Positions 1 to 6,071 of a stretch of 6,104 nt of DNA are shown in pieces. The position numbers and the translations under genes were made by a program. The notes beneath the pieces were generated by a model that was not told where the DNA came from, did no database searches, and saw only the letters and a list, made by a program, of their open reading frames with translations. The stretch is from positions 1 to 6,104 of the forward strand of contig JAITXR010000082.1 in the NCBI GenBank assembly GCA_031284665.1. Direction: 5' to 3'. The DNA comes from Paludibacter sp. (GTDB lineage: Bacteria; Bacteroidota; Bacteroidia; Bacteroidales; Paludibacteraceae). How positions within the stretch are numbered: position 1 is the first letter of the stretch; the number at the start of each line of letters is the position of its first letter.

Positions 1-15
1 GTTTGAGCAAATAAG

Positions 16-35
16 GCAGTACAGAAATGTACTGC
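16..35. other. Hairpin with GAAA tetraloop, possibly a transcript 3' end
   Basis: An 8-bp perfect stem (16-23 with 28-35) closes a GAAA loop, a stable GNRA-type tetraloop when read on the + strand. It is followed by an A7 run (39-45) and a T6 run (54-59). Downstream of the stem the + strand lacks an immediate T-tract, and on the - strand the run is only a weak CTTATTTG, so it is not a textbook intrinsic terminator in either direction. It could be the 3' end of a gene lying just outside the window. Confidence 0.4.
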
Positions 36-114
36 AATAAAAAAAGTAATTAATTTTTTCATACCTTAAAATGATTTTTGTGATTAATATTTTGTTTTAA
101 CTGTGATTTTATTT

Positions 115-131
115 TGATAAACTGTTTATCA
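115..131. promoter_or_regulatory. 17-bp perfect palindrome, operator-like
   Basis: TGATAAACTGTTTATCA is a perfect inverted repeat with 8-bp arms around a single central T. The size and symmetry fit the binding site of a dimeric helix-turn-helix regulator. The arms are too close together to form a useful RNA hairpin, which favours a DNA-level role. It lies about 150 bp upstream of the first promoter candidate. The cognate regulator cannot be named, and in such AT-rich DNA a chance palindrome is possible. Confidence 0.35.
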
Positions 132-279
132 TTATATGGTTTATTAAAAATTTACAAATTAGTTTGGCTCTAAACCTAACAGATTTTTTTAAACTTGTTA
201 CATATAATGACAAAAGTAATTATTAGTTTTTAGATTGAAAGCATATTCTAAGAAAAATATTAATTTTATTTGCAGAAAG

Positions 280-308
280 TTTGTAAATTTATAAATTTGT
301 TATCTTTG
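280..308 (+). promoter_or_regulatory. Candidate Bacteroidota-type promoter (distal)
   Basis: TTTG at 280-283 stands for the -33 element and TATCTTTG at 301-308 matches the -7 consensus TAnnTTTG exactly. The spacer of 17 bp is at the short end of the accepted range. Transcription would start near 315. If this promoter serves the LiaF-like gene, the leader would be about 380 nt and would contain all three palindromic repeats between 362 and 513. A nearer promoter at 571-601 makes that uncertain. Confidence 0.4.
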
Positions 309-361
309 GACAGGACAAATAGCGTTTTGCTAAATTCATTTTTTGCCTTTGTCTGAATTTA

Positions 362-375
362 CCGATAGTTATCGG
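362..375. repeat. Short palindrome CCGATAGTTATCGG
   Basis: This has 6-bp perfect arms (CCGATA / TATCGG) around GT. From memory, similar CCGATA-type palindromes recur between genes in many Bacteroidota genomes, so I read it as a dispersed repeat rather than a site specific to this locus. Nothing else in the window matches it. Confidence 0.4.
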
Positions 376-433
376 GATAAAGGATTTTGGTATTTATAGG
401 ATAAGATGCGCTGTGTGTGCGCCCGTCATTCTC

Positions 434-466
434 AACCCTAACAGGGTTTAAAACCCTGTTAGGGTT
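434..466. repeat. 33-bp perfect palindromic repeat, family A copy 1
   Basis: The 16-base left arm (434-449, AACCCTAACAGGGTTT) is the exact reverse complement of 451-466, with one A between them. Each arm also contains a smaller internal dyad (AACCCT / AGGGTT), so the element can fold in more than one way. A near-identical copy lies at 1524-1556, on the other side of the LiaF-like gene. The length and intergenic position resemble REP-type elements, but no transposase is present in the window. Confidence 0.8.
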
Positions 467-485
467 AATAAACGGTGCGGGAGGC

Positions 486-513
486 GTAGAGACGTGGCAT
501 GCCGCGTCTCTAC
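486..513. repeat. 28-bp palindromic repeat, family B
   Basis: The arms GTAGAGACG (486-494) and CGTCTCTAC (505-513) are perfect complements, the core GGCATGCC (496-503) is itself palindromic, and only the T495/G504 pair departs from symmetry. From memory, GTAGAGACG...CGTCTCTAC palindromes are dispersed repeats in Bacteroidota and cyanobacteria. It sits 19 bp after the family A copy, and the two are unrelated in sequence, so this looks like a small cluster of repeats. Confidence 0.75.
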
Positions 514-570
514 AAGGCAGGGTTTTATCACATTCTGAATTTCTCTATAGTCCTCGCATTACACAAAATC

Positions 571-601
571 TTGCGTTTTACCGAAAAAATATCTATTTTT
601 G
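571..601 (+). promoter_or_regulatory. Candidate promoter of the LiaF-like gene
   Basis: TTG at 571-573 and TATTTTTG at 594-601 match the Bacteroidota -33 and -7 elements with a 20-bp spacer, near the preferred distance. Initiation would fall around 607, giving a leader of about 90 nt before the ATG at 698. Both long palindromes (434-513) lie upstream of it and would then be outside the transcript. This is the better placed of the two candidates for driving 698-1504. Confidence 0.5.
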
Positions 602-697
602 TCGGGGAAATTGCTGTTGTTGGTCGATTTACTATTGGGGAAAGCGTGGCAATGGATTAATTTTGCAGCAAGTTAAAATCAATAAAATTTTATAATT

Positions 698-1504
698 ATG
701 GAAACAAAAGCATTTCATCATCGCTCGCGATACAAAGGCATCGCAGCAGGCATTATTTTAATCGTTGTCGGATTACTGTTTTTTATCGACGGAGCATTCA
801 AACCCATTATTCTTTCGTGGCAAATGTTACTAATACTTATCGGATTAGGAACGTTAATTTCGCAAATTAGGCACTTTTTTTCAGGAGTAATATTAGTCCT
901 GATTGGCGGGTTATTTCTTATCCCAAAACTTGCAATCTCATTTCCGGCGCAATTTGAGTGGGTACAGCCCGATTTTATCGCTAAATATTGGCCACTTTTG
1001 TTTGTCGCAGCGGGGATATTGGTGATAATTCAATTATTGTTTTTCAAATCTGAACATTCTGTTTTTGCACATAATTCAAAAGTGCGGATATGCAGGTCAA
1101 CAGACACAGACGATAGCGCCCAAGCCTATATGATGTATAAAAACACAACGACAGGCGGATTTATAAACCGTGATATTGTTTTTAGCGGCTCGGAAGAAAT
1201 TTATTTAGACCCGATTTTTAAGGGGGGGCAAATCAATACCGTTTTTGGCGGGATGTTGCTCGACCTTCGGAAAACAACTTTGGCAGAAGGTGTAACTACG
1301 CTCTACATTCATGTGGTTTTTGGTGGAGTGTCGATAATTGTGCCCGATTCGTGGAAAGTGGAGATGAATATGTCAGGAATTTTTGGCGGTGCAAGCGACT
1401 CGCGTTTCAAATCTAATGATGAGGAAGTGGATAGTACTCGTCGCTTAGTAATTAACGGAGAATGTGTGTTTGCCGGCTGTGAGGTAACAAACAAAAAGGA
1501 GTGA
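698..1504 (+). CDS. LiaF/YvqF-like four-helix membrane protein
   Basis: A 268-residue inner-membrane protein in two halves. Residues about 14-31, 40-56, 60-77 and 97-116 are four hydrophobic helices, as in the LiaF transmembrane (DUF5668-like) region. Residues about 155-264 form a soluble domain with repeated short beta motifs: VFGG at 182-185, VFGG at 207-210, IFGG at 228-231 and VFAGCEV at 257-263, the pattern of the LiaF C-terminal, 'cell wall-active antibiotics response' domain. In Firmicutes, LiaF restrains the LiaSR envelope-stress two-component system; for Bacteroidota relatives the role is inferred only. No Shine-Dalgarno is seen before the ATG, usual for this phylum; the first helix begins soon after it, so the start fits. 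A G7 run at 1222-1228 (coding Lys-Gly-Gly) is a slippage-prone spot. A LytTR regulator follows 97 bp later in the same direction, suggesting a shared envelope-response role. Confidence 0.8.
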   Translation: METKAFHHRSRYKGIAAGIILIVVGLLFFIDGAFKPIILSWQMLLILIGLGTLISQIRHFFSGVILVLIGGLFLIPKLAISFPAQFEWVQPDFIAKYWPLLFVAAGILVIIQLLFFKSEHSVFAHNSKVRICRSTDTDDSAQAYMMYKNTTTGGFINRDIVFSGSEEIYLDPIFKGGQINTVFGGMLLDLRKTTLAEGVTTLYIHVVFGGVSIIVPDSWKVEMNMSGIFGGASDSRFKSNDEEVDSTRRLVINGECVFAGCEVTNKKE

Positions 1505-1523
1505 TGCCTTCTAATTTTGTTCT

Positions 1524-1556
1524 AACTCTAACAGGGTTTTAAACCCTTTTAGAGTT
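1524..1556. repeat. 33-bp palindromic repeat, family A copy 2
   Basis: Arms 1524-1539 (AACTCTAACAGGGTTT) and 1541-1556 pair with one mismatch around a single T. It matches copy 1 at 434-466 apart from C/T (G/A) changes in the outer arms, the central base and one arm position. The matching outer changes (CTC paired with GAG) keep the stem intact, which suggests the fold is maintained. It starts 20 bp after the stop codon of the LiaF-like gene. It could form a transcript hairpin, but no T-tract follows, so I do not call it an intrinsic terminator. Confidence 0.75.
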
Positions 1557-1564
1557 TAATTAAA

Positions 1565-1595
1565 ACCGTTTAGTAACGAAAAATAAATCGTCAAT
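1565..1595 (+). promoter_or_regulatory. Candidate LytTR binding site (direct repeat)
   Basis: ACCGTTTAG at 1565-1573 fits the published LytTR half-site pattern [TA][AC][CA]GTTN[AG][TG] at every position. Thirteen bases later ATCGTCAAT (1587-1595) fits it at 7 of 9 positions. Two direct half-sites separated by 12-13 bp is the arrangement known for AlgR/AgrA-type LytTR regulators. The site ends 6 bp before the start codon of the LytTR gene, so it could serve autoregulation. One full half-site is expected by chance in roughly 5% of regions this long, so this remains a hypothesis. Confidence 0.35.
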
Positions 1596-1601
1596 TTCCC
1601 G

Positions 1602-2405
1602 ATGAAAACGAGAGAAATAATATTATTAGTATTCGTATGGATAGGGTTTGCTTTGCTGCAAACTTTGTCCGTACTATTGCTTGCTGATGGCAACAGTGGA
1701 TTGTTGGCAGTGGATTCGCTGTTACGTGCCGTGCTGTCGGCTGTGGCGGCTGTGGCGGTAAAAAGTGTGGTCGAATACGCAGGAATATTTGTGCATTTGC
1801 GTTTCCAAAAAATAATTAATAACATCGGCTTGTTATTGTTTTTTACGCTTTTTACCGTTGGTTTGGCGTATTTGTTCGATTGCATGTTCTTTACGCTTGC
1901 CGAAGCCCAAATTTTATTAAAATATTTACCTCTTAATATTCTTATTTCAATTTTGCTTTTCGGAGTAATCTATTTTTATTTTGCTTATCGGCATAAGGTT
2001 GAAATGTCGAAAACTGCCGAATTTGCGGAGTCTCTAAACGTTGAAAACTTGCAATCGCCAAAAGAAAAAAGCGAATTGCTTGATAAAATAACAGTAAAAA
2101 CGGCGCAAAAACTTAACGTAATTTCTATATCCGAAATAATGTATTTGCAGGCAGATGGCGATTATGTGCAAATTCATAGCGCCGCAGGGAAATTTCTCAA
2201 AGAACAAACAATGAAATATTTTGCCGATAACTTGCCGCAAGATAATTTTGTCCGTATTCACCGCTCATTTATTGTGAATATTAATTATATTTCGCGCCTC
2301 GAACGTTATGGAAAACAAACGCAAATCCTAACGCTCAAAAACGGCGAAAAACTAAAAGTAAGTCCTGCGGGTTATCAAATTCTTAAAAACAGATTGAAAA
2401 TTTAA
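1602..2405 (+). CDS. Membrane-anchored LytTR-family transcription regulator
   Basis: A 267-residue protein with four predicted membrane helices (about 5-27, 33-60, 72-97, 105-129), a charged linker (about 130-162) and a C-terminal LytTR DNA-binding domain (about 163-266). LytTR hallmarks visible are ISEIMYLQADGDYVQIH (176-192), the segment around FVRIHRSFIVNINYISRLE (216-234) and LKNGEKLKVSPAGYQIL (245-261). There is no receiver domain and no histidine-kinase domain, so it is not a classical response regulator; the signal presumably reaches the DNA-binding domain from the membrane part or a partner. The obvious candidate partner is the LiaF-like protein encoded 97 bp upstream. Firmicute LytTR systems that pair a LytTR protein with a membrane inhibitor (for example HdrRM) are a functional analogy, not shown homology here. 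The ATG at 1602 places the first helix right at the N-terminus. Its 3' end overlaps the promoter of the next gene. Confidence 0.88.
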   Translation: MKTREIILLVFVWIGFALLQTLSVLLLADGNSGLLAVDSLLRAVLSAVAAVAVKSVVEYAGIFVHLRFQKIINNIGLLLFFTLFTVGLAYLFDCMFFTLAEAQILLKYLPLNILISILLFGVIYFYFAYRHKVEMSKTAEFAESLNVENLQSPKEKSELLDKITVKTAQKLNVISISEIMYLQADGDYVQIHSAAGKFLKEQTMKYFADNLPQDNFVRIHRSFIVNINYISRLERYGKQTQILTLKNGEKLKVSPAGYQILKNRLKI

Positions 2406-2423
2406 AATATATTTTTATATTTG
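2394..2423 (+). promoter_or_regulatory. Candidate promoter of the glycosidase-like gene
   Basis: TTG at 2394-2396, inside the last codons of the LytTR gene, and TATATTTG at 2416-2423 match the Bacteroidota -33/-7 elements with a 19-bp spacer. Initiation near 2430 would give a leader of about 55 nt before the ATG at 2484. This suggests that the large gene is transcribed independently of the two regulatory genes, although read-through is not excluded because no terminator is evident between them. Confidence 0.5.
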
Positions 2424-2483
2424 CGTAAAATTTAATAAAACTTCGAGTAACTTAATTTTACTTATTAGTTAAAAAAATATGCA

Positions 2484-5400
2484 ATGAAACACACAAAAAT
2501 TTTCTTTCTGCTCTTTTTTATTTCTTTTTTGCAAGCGCAAAATCCCCCAAAACGTATTGGCGACTACATTGAGTCGAACACTTTCAATCAACCTGTAACC
2601 ACTCAGCATCGCAAGTTGAATTACACACCCGAAGGCGACGCTTTTGTGTGCGTAAATGGCAATAATCGCTTTACTCGCGCGCTATATGGCAGCAATACGC
2701 TTTTCAGGCTCGAAACCAGCGACCGACCTGTGTTTGCCACATACACAAAATCAAACAATAAAAATATTGCCTTTGCCGTTAGCGTTGGCACAAAAACTTT
2801 GCCCCTCGATTCGACTGAATATTGTAAGTCGTGGTACATTGCCGGCAGACGAAATTACGAAATTAAAGATAAATTGCTTGGCACGGGCAGTTTGTTTATT
2901 TCGGCACTTGCAATGGCTGACAACGACGGTGCTGTGTGGCAAATTGACGCATCCAAAATTTCAAAAGATATACGATTGGTAGTAAGCGTGTCGGACATCC
3001 GAATTTCAAAATTAAACCGTAATGGCGATATGGGTGCCGACCCAGCCGATGCTTTTGAGGCAAGCCTGAATCCATCGAAAAAACAAACGATGGAAATAGA
3101 CTTGAAAAAAGCGAAAATTATTTACGTCAGCATTTTAAATCAAATCCCAAAATACGAAACAACAAGCGATGGAAACGCCATTTTTACGCAAGCCGAAACT
3201 GCTCGCCAAAAAATAGCATCCACAGTTACTATCAAAACTCCCGACCCTTATCTAAATGCTTTAGGTGGAGTATTGAGCACTGCCGCCGATGGAATTTGGG
3301 ATGGCAATGTGTGGCAGCACGGTGCTATTGGCTGGCGCACTCCGCTCCCGGGTTGGCGTGCGGCATACACCGGCGATGTTGTGGGTTGGCACGACCGCGC
3401 TCGTATTCATTTCGATAATTACGCTGCCTCGCAGGTTAAAAATGTGTTGCCTGTGTTACCGCAACCGCAGCAAGACCCAAAATTAAATTTGTCGCGCGGG
3501 TTGTGGAAATGGGGTACAAATATGTATAGCAACGGCTATATCTGCCGCAGCCCAAACCGTACCGACCAAATGAATCACTACGATATGAATTTGGTTTATA
3601 TCGACGAATTGCTGTGGCATCTCTGCTGGACAGGCGATTTGGATTATGCTAAACGTATTTTTCCTGTTATCGAAACTTCGTTGAAATGGGAAAAACGGAA
3701 TTGGGATGCCGACAACGACGGACTTTATGACGCATACGCCTGTATTTGGGCAAGCGATGCTTTGCAATATAACAGCGGAAGTGTAACTTATTCGTCGGCA
3801 TACAATTATCGAGCAAATAAAATGGCGGCAATAATTGCCGAAAAAATTGGTGAAAACCCTACTCCTTATAAAAATGAGGCTGCAAAAATTCTTAATGCCA
3901 TTAATACTAAACTTTGGATAAAAGATAAAGGCTGGTGGGCTGAATTTCAGGACTTTATGGGCAATCAACTTGTCCATTCGCAAGCCGGTATTTGGACAGT
4001 TTACCACGCTATGGATTCCGAAATTCAAAATTCTTTTCAGGCATATCAGGCAACAAAATATATTGATAACTATATTCCGCATATTCCAATTATAGCCGAT
4101 GAAATAGAAGGTAATTATTCTACAATATCCACATCATCATGGTTGCCGTACTCGTGGTCGATAAATAATGTTGCCTTTGCCGAAGTGATGCATACCGCGC
4201 TGGCATATTGGCAGGCAGGGCGAACGGAGAATGCTACACTGCTTTTCAAAAGTGCAATTTTAGATGGGATGTACCTCGGTCGCTCGCCGGGGAATATTGG
4301 TCAAATCAGTCATTACGACAAGGCGCGCGGCGAATCTTATCGCGATTTTGGCGACCCTGTGGGGATATATGCCCGCGCTATCGTTCAAGGATTGTTCGGA
4401 ATTTTGCCCGATGCGCTGAACGATACTTTGAGAATAAAACCCGGTTTCCCTGCCGAATGGAATTTTGCATCGATTTCAACGCCGGATATTACTGTTGATT
4501 TTCAACGAACTGATTTAACGGATGTTTATAAAATCGAAAATCGATTTGCAAAAACGCTCGCTTTGCAACTTATTGTAAATGCAAAAAACGATTTAATTCA
4601 ATCGCTAAAAGTTAATGGCGAAACGGTAAAGGCTGTGATTTCCGAAAATGTGGCAGCAGCGCAAATTCTGATAAATTGCGGGAAAGATAAAACATCTACA
4701 ATCGAGATTATCTGGGCAGGCAAAACACTCGAAAACCAAATTTTCACTGCCGATATTGCTGCGGATGATAATTGGAAATTACAAAGCACAACAGCCGAAA
4801 TTACAGGAATTTACGACCCTCAAAACCTTATTTTGGAGCCAAAAATTGAATCACATACTATTGCGGGAAAAGTTTCAAAAAATTCAGGATTTCATTCTTT
4901 GTTTCTGCAATTAAAACAAGGCGAAATGACGTGGTGGCAGCCAATTGATTTGAATATTCAACAAAAATTTTCGGTCGAATACGATGCGGAACTTTCCAAA
5001 CTGCAATTTGCCGTACGAAACAATACTCAAAATAATTTTGCAGGTAAAATTCATATTAATCCGTTTTCATCGGGTTTTGCAAAAGAAATTTCGATTGCGG
5101 CAAACGGATTATCCGACTTAATTACAATTCCCGACGATTTTGTGCAATTCGGAACAAATGTGCTACAAATTGAAGAAAACGGGCAAATTATTTTCACCAC
5201 ACAACTTATTAATTGGAATCTTAGCAATCAAAACCCAACATATCAAACAGTTGTAATAGACAGATTTTTTAATGATTCGATTTCCAAAATTTTCAAAAAC
5301 GAATATTTATCGCCGCGCTCGCCTTATACCACTTTGCAAATTCCAAAACAGGGAATTGGCGAATGGTGTCATCCGATGCTCACTGCCGAAATTGACGACA

Positions 5401-5954
5401 GCGGACTTCGGAGTGCATCCGCAAACACGTTATTTCCAACTCCTTTTGGCGTTCCGTTTCGTATCGGGAGTGAGAAAAACATAGTATTTTCGTCGCTGTG
5501 GGATAATTTTCCTACTCGTACGCTTATCCCTTTGGTGGGCAAGGCGCAGCACGCGTATTTGCTGATGGCAGGCACTACTAATCACATGCAATATCACGTT
5601 CCGAACGGCATTATTATAGTGCATTATTTAGACAATACTGCCGACTCGCTGGTGCTTACAAATCCTGAAAATTGGGCACCGATTGAACAGGATTTTTATA
5701 CCGATGGATTGGCATTTTCAATTGATGTGCCGCGTCCTTATCGCGTGTCGTTGAAAACAGGAATTGTGAGCCGAAATTTAGAACGTTATATGAATATAAA
5801 ACCTACCGAAGTTTATGGGCGTGAAATAGATGGCGGTGCAGGCATTGTGCTCGATATTCCTTTGAATAAAAATAAGTTCCTCAAAAACGTAGAACTCAAA
5901 ACAATTGCTAATGAAGTAATTATCGGAATAATGGGAATAACGTTGTTGAAGTGA
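2484..5954 (+). CDS. Exported DUF4450-type six-hairpin glycosidase-like protein
   Basis: A 1156-residue protein with a signal peptide (about 1-19: charged MKHTK, hydrophobic core, LQAQ cleavage region). No lipobox cysteine follows, and I see no type IX secretion C-terminal domain, so the periplasm is the likely site. Three parts are visible. About 25-245 is a beta-rich N-terminal domain. About 250-650 is an alpha-rich region with the look of an (alpha/alpha)6 six-hairpin glycosidase: WQHGAIGWRTPLPGW (277-291), GWHDRA (301-306), DADNDGLYDAYACIWASDAL (408-427), GDPVGIYARAIVQGLFG (623-639), then LRIKPGFPAEW (649-659). About 660-1156 is beta-rich and includes the strongly patterned NEYLSPRSPYTTLQIPKQG (939-957), GEWCHP (959-964) and IDDSGLR (970-976). 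Length and order resemble Bacteroidota DUF4450 proteins as I recall them. Acidic residues such as D298, D304, D412, D416, D425 and E487 are catalytic candidates by inference only. The substrate is unknown, a lyase or non-catalytic role is possible, and no transporter genes adjoin it in the window. Confidence 0.78.
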   Translation: MKHTKIFFLLFFISFLQAQNPPKRIGDYIESNTFNQPVTTQHRKLNYTPEGDAFVCVNGNNRFTRALYGSNTLFRLETSDRPVFATYTKSNNKNIAFAVSVGTKTLPLDSTEYCKSWYIAGRRNYEIKDKLLGTGSLFISALAMADNDGAVWQIDASKISKDIRLVVSVSDIRISKLNRNGDMGADPADAFEASLNPSKKQTMEIDLKKAKIIYVSILNQIPKYETTSDGNAIFTQAETARQKIASTVTIKTPDPYLNALGGVLSTAADGIWDGNVWQHGAIGWRTPLPGWRAAYTGDVVGWHDRARIHFDNYAASQVKNVLPVLPQPQQDPKLNLSRGLWKWGTNMYSNGYICRSPNRTDQMNHYDMNLVYIDELLWHLCWTGDLDYAKRIFPVIETSLKWEKRNWDADNDGLYDAYACIWASDALQYNSGSVTYSSAYNYRANKMAAIIAEKIGENPTPYKNEAAKILNAINTKLWIKDKGWWAEFQDFMGNQLVHSQAGIWTVYHAMDSEIQNSFQAYQATKYIDNYIPHIPIIADEIEGNYSTISTSSWLPYSWSINNVAFAEVMHTALAYWQAGRTENATLLFKSAILDGMYLGRSPGNIGQISHYDKARGESYRDFGDPVGIYARAIVQGLFGILPDALNDTLRIKPGFPAEWNFASISTPDITVDFQRTDLTDVYKIENRFAKTLALQLIVNAKNDLIQSLKVNGETVKAVISENVAAAQILINCGKDKTSTIEIIWAGKTLENQIFTADIAADDNWKLQSTTAEITGIYDPQNLILEPKIESHTIAGKVSKNSGFHSLFLQLKQGEMTWWQPIDLNIQQKFSVEYDAELSKLQFAVRNNTQNNFAGKIHINPFSSGFAKEISIAANGLSDLITIPDDFVQFGTNVLQIEENGQIIFTTQLINWNLSNQNPTYQTVVIDRFFNDSISKIFKNEYLSPRSPYTTLQIPKQGIGEWCHPMLTAEIDDSGLRSASANTLFPTPFGVPFRIGSEKNIVFSSLWDNFPTRTLIPLVGKAQHAYLLMAGTTNHMQYHVPNGIIIVHYLDNTADSLVLTNPENWAPIEQDFYTDGLAFSIDVPRPYRVSLKTGIVSRNLERYMNIKPTEVYGREIDGGAGIVLDIPLNKNKFLKNVELKTIANEVIIGIMGITLLK

Positions 5955-5963
5955 TTTGGGGAA

Positions 5964-6010
5964 GTTTGAATGGTTTGAGAAGTTTGAATGTTTGAATGGT
6001 TTGAGAAGTT
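5964..6010. repeat. Short direct repeats rich in TTTGAATG
   Basis: A 21-bp unit at 5964-5984 recurs exactly at 5990-6010 (period 26 bp), and both are built from smaller TTTGAATG / TTTGAGAAG pieces. It begins 9 bp after the stop codon of the large gene. Such low-complexity TTTGA arrays can vary in copy number by slippage. No coding function is seen. Confidence 0.7.
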
Positions 6011-6039
6011 ACGGACAACAGCAAGCTCCGCTCGTCATT

Positions 6040-6053
6040 CTTGGTAAACCAAG
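6040..6053. other. Small hairpin CTTGGT-AA-ACCAAG
   Basis: Perfect 6-bp arms surround an AA loop, 86 bp after the stop codon of the large gene. A two-base loop is too tight to form as drawn, so at least one base pair would open. No T-tract follows, so terminator activity is doubtful. Confidence 0.3.
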
Positions 6054-6071
6054 CTGCAAGCCGATTAGCGA

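Larger units (their letters stand above)
1..697. other. Long AT-rich intergenic region without a convincing gene
   Basis: About 700 bases precede the first gene. The first 400 are very AT-rich with frequent stops in all frames. The only open frame of note, 417-695, runs straight through two perfect or near-perfect palindromes, has no domain-like character and no ribosome-binding context, so I treat it as non-coding. The region carries a GAAA-loop hairpin, a 17-bp palindrome, two Bacteroidota-type promoter matches and three repeat-type palindromes, each listed separately. I see no tRNA, rRNA or recognisable riboswitch. Confidence 0.75.

Noticed and set aside
211..218. CAAAAGTA as a - strand promoter -7 element
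   Set aside because: It fits TAnnTTTG on the - strand, but no -33 element is found at the required distance.
434..513. CRISPR array
   Set aside because: The two neighbouring palindromes differ in sequence and there are no regularly spaced identical repeats with spacers or cas genes.
417..695. Open reading frame of 92 codons upstream of the LiaF-like gene
   Set aside because: It runs through two long palindromic repeats and over the candidate promoter, has no recognisable domain or credible start context, and its composition reflects the repeats.
1512..1519. TAATTTTG as a -7 promoter element for the LytTR gene
   Set aside because: It matches TAnnTTTG, but no TTG lies 17-23 bp upstream; the nearest is about 39 bp away.
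1524..1556. Intrinsic terminator after the LiaF-like gene
   Set aside because: The stem is strong enough but no T-tract follows, and the same palindrome occurs upstream of the gene, so it is better explained as a dispersed repeat.
2465..2473. TTAGTTAAA as a LytTR half-site before the large gene
   Set aside because: It fits the pattern at only 7 of 9 positions and no partner half-site lies 12-13 bp away on the upstream side.
3483..4082. Antisense open frame of 199 codons inside the large gene
   Set aside because: The + strand frame there encodes the conserved-looking six-hairpin region. The antisense product is rich in Cys, Ile and Phe with no family pattern, as expected of a shadow frame.
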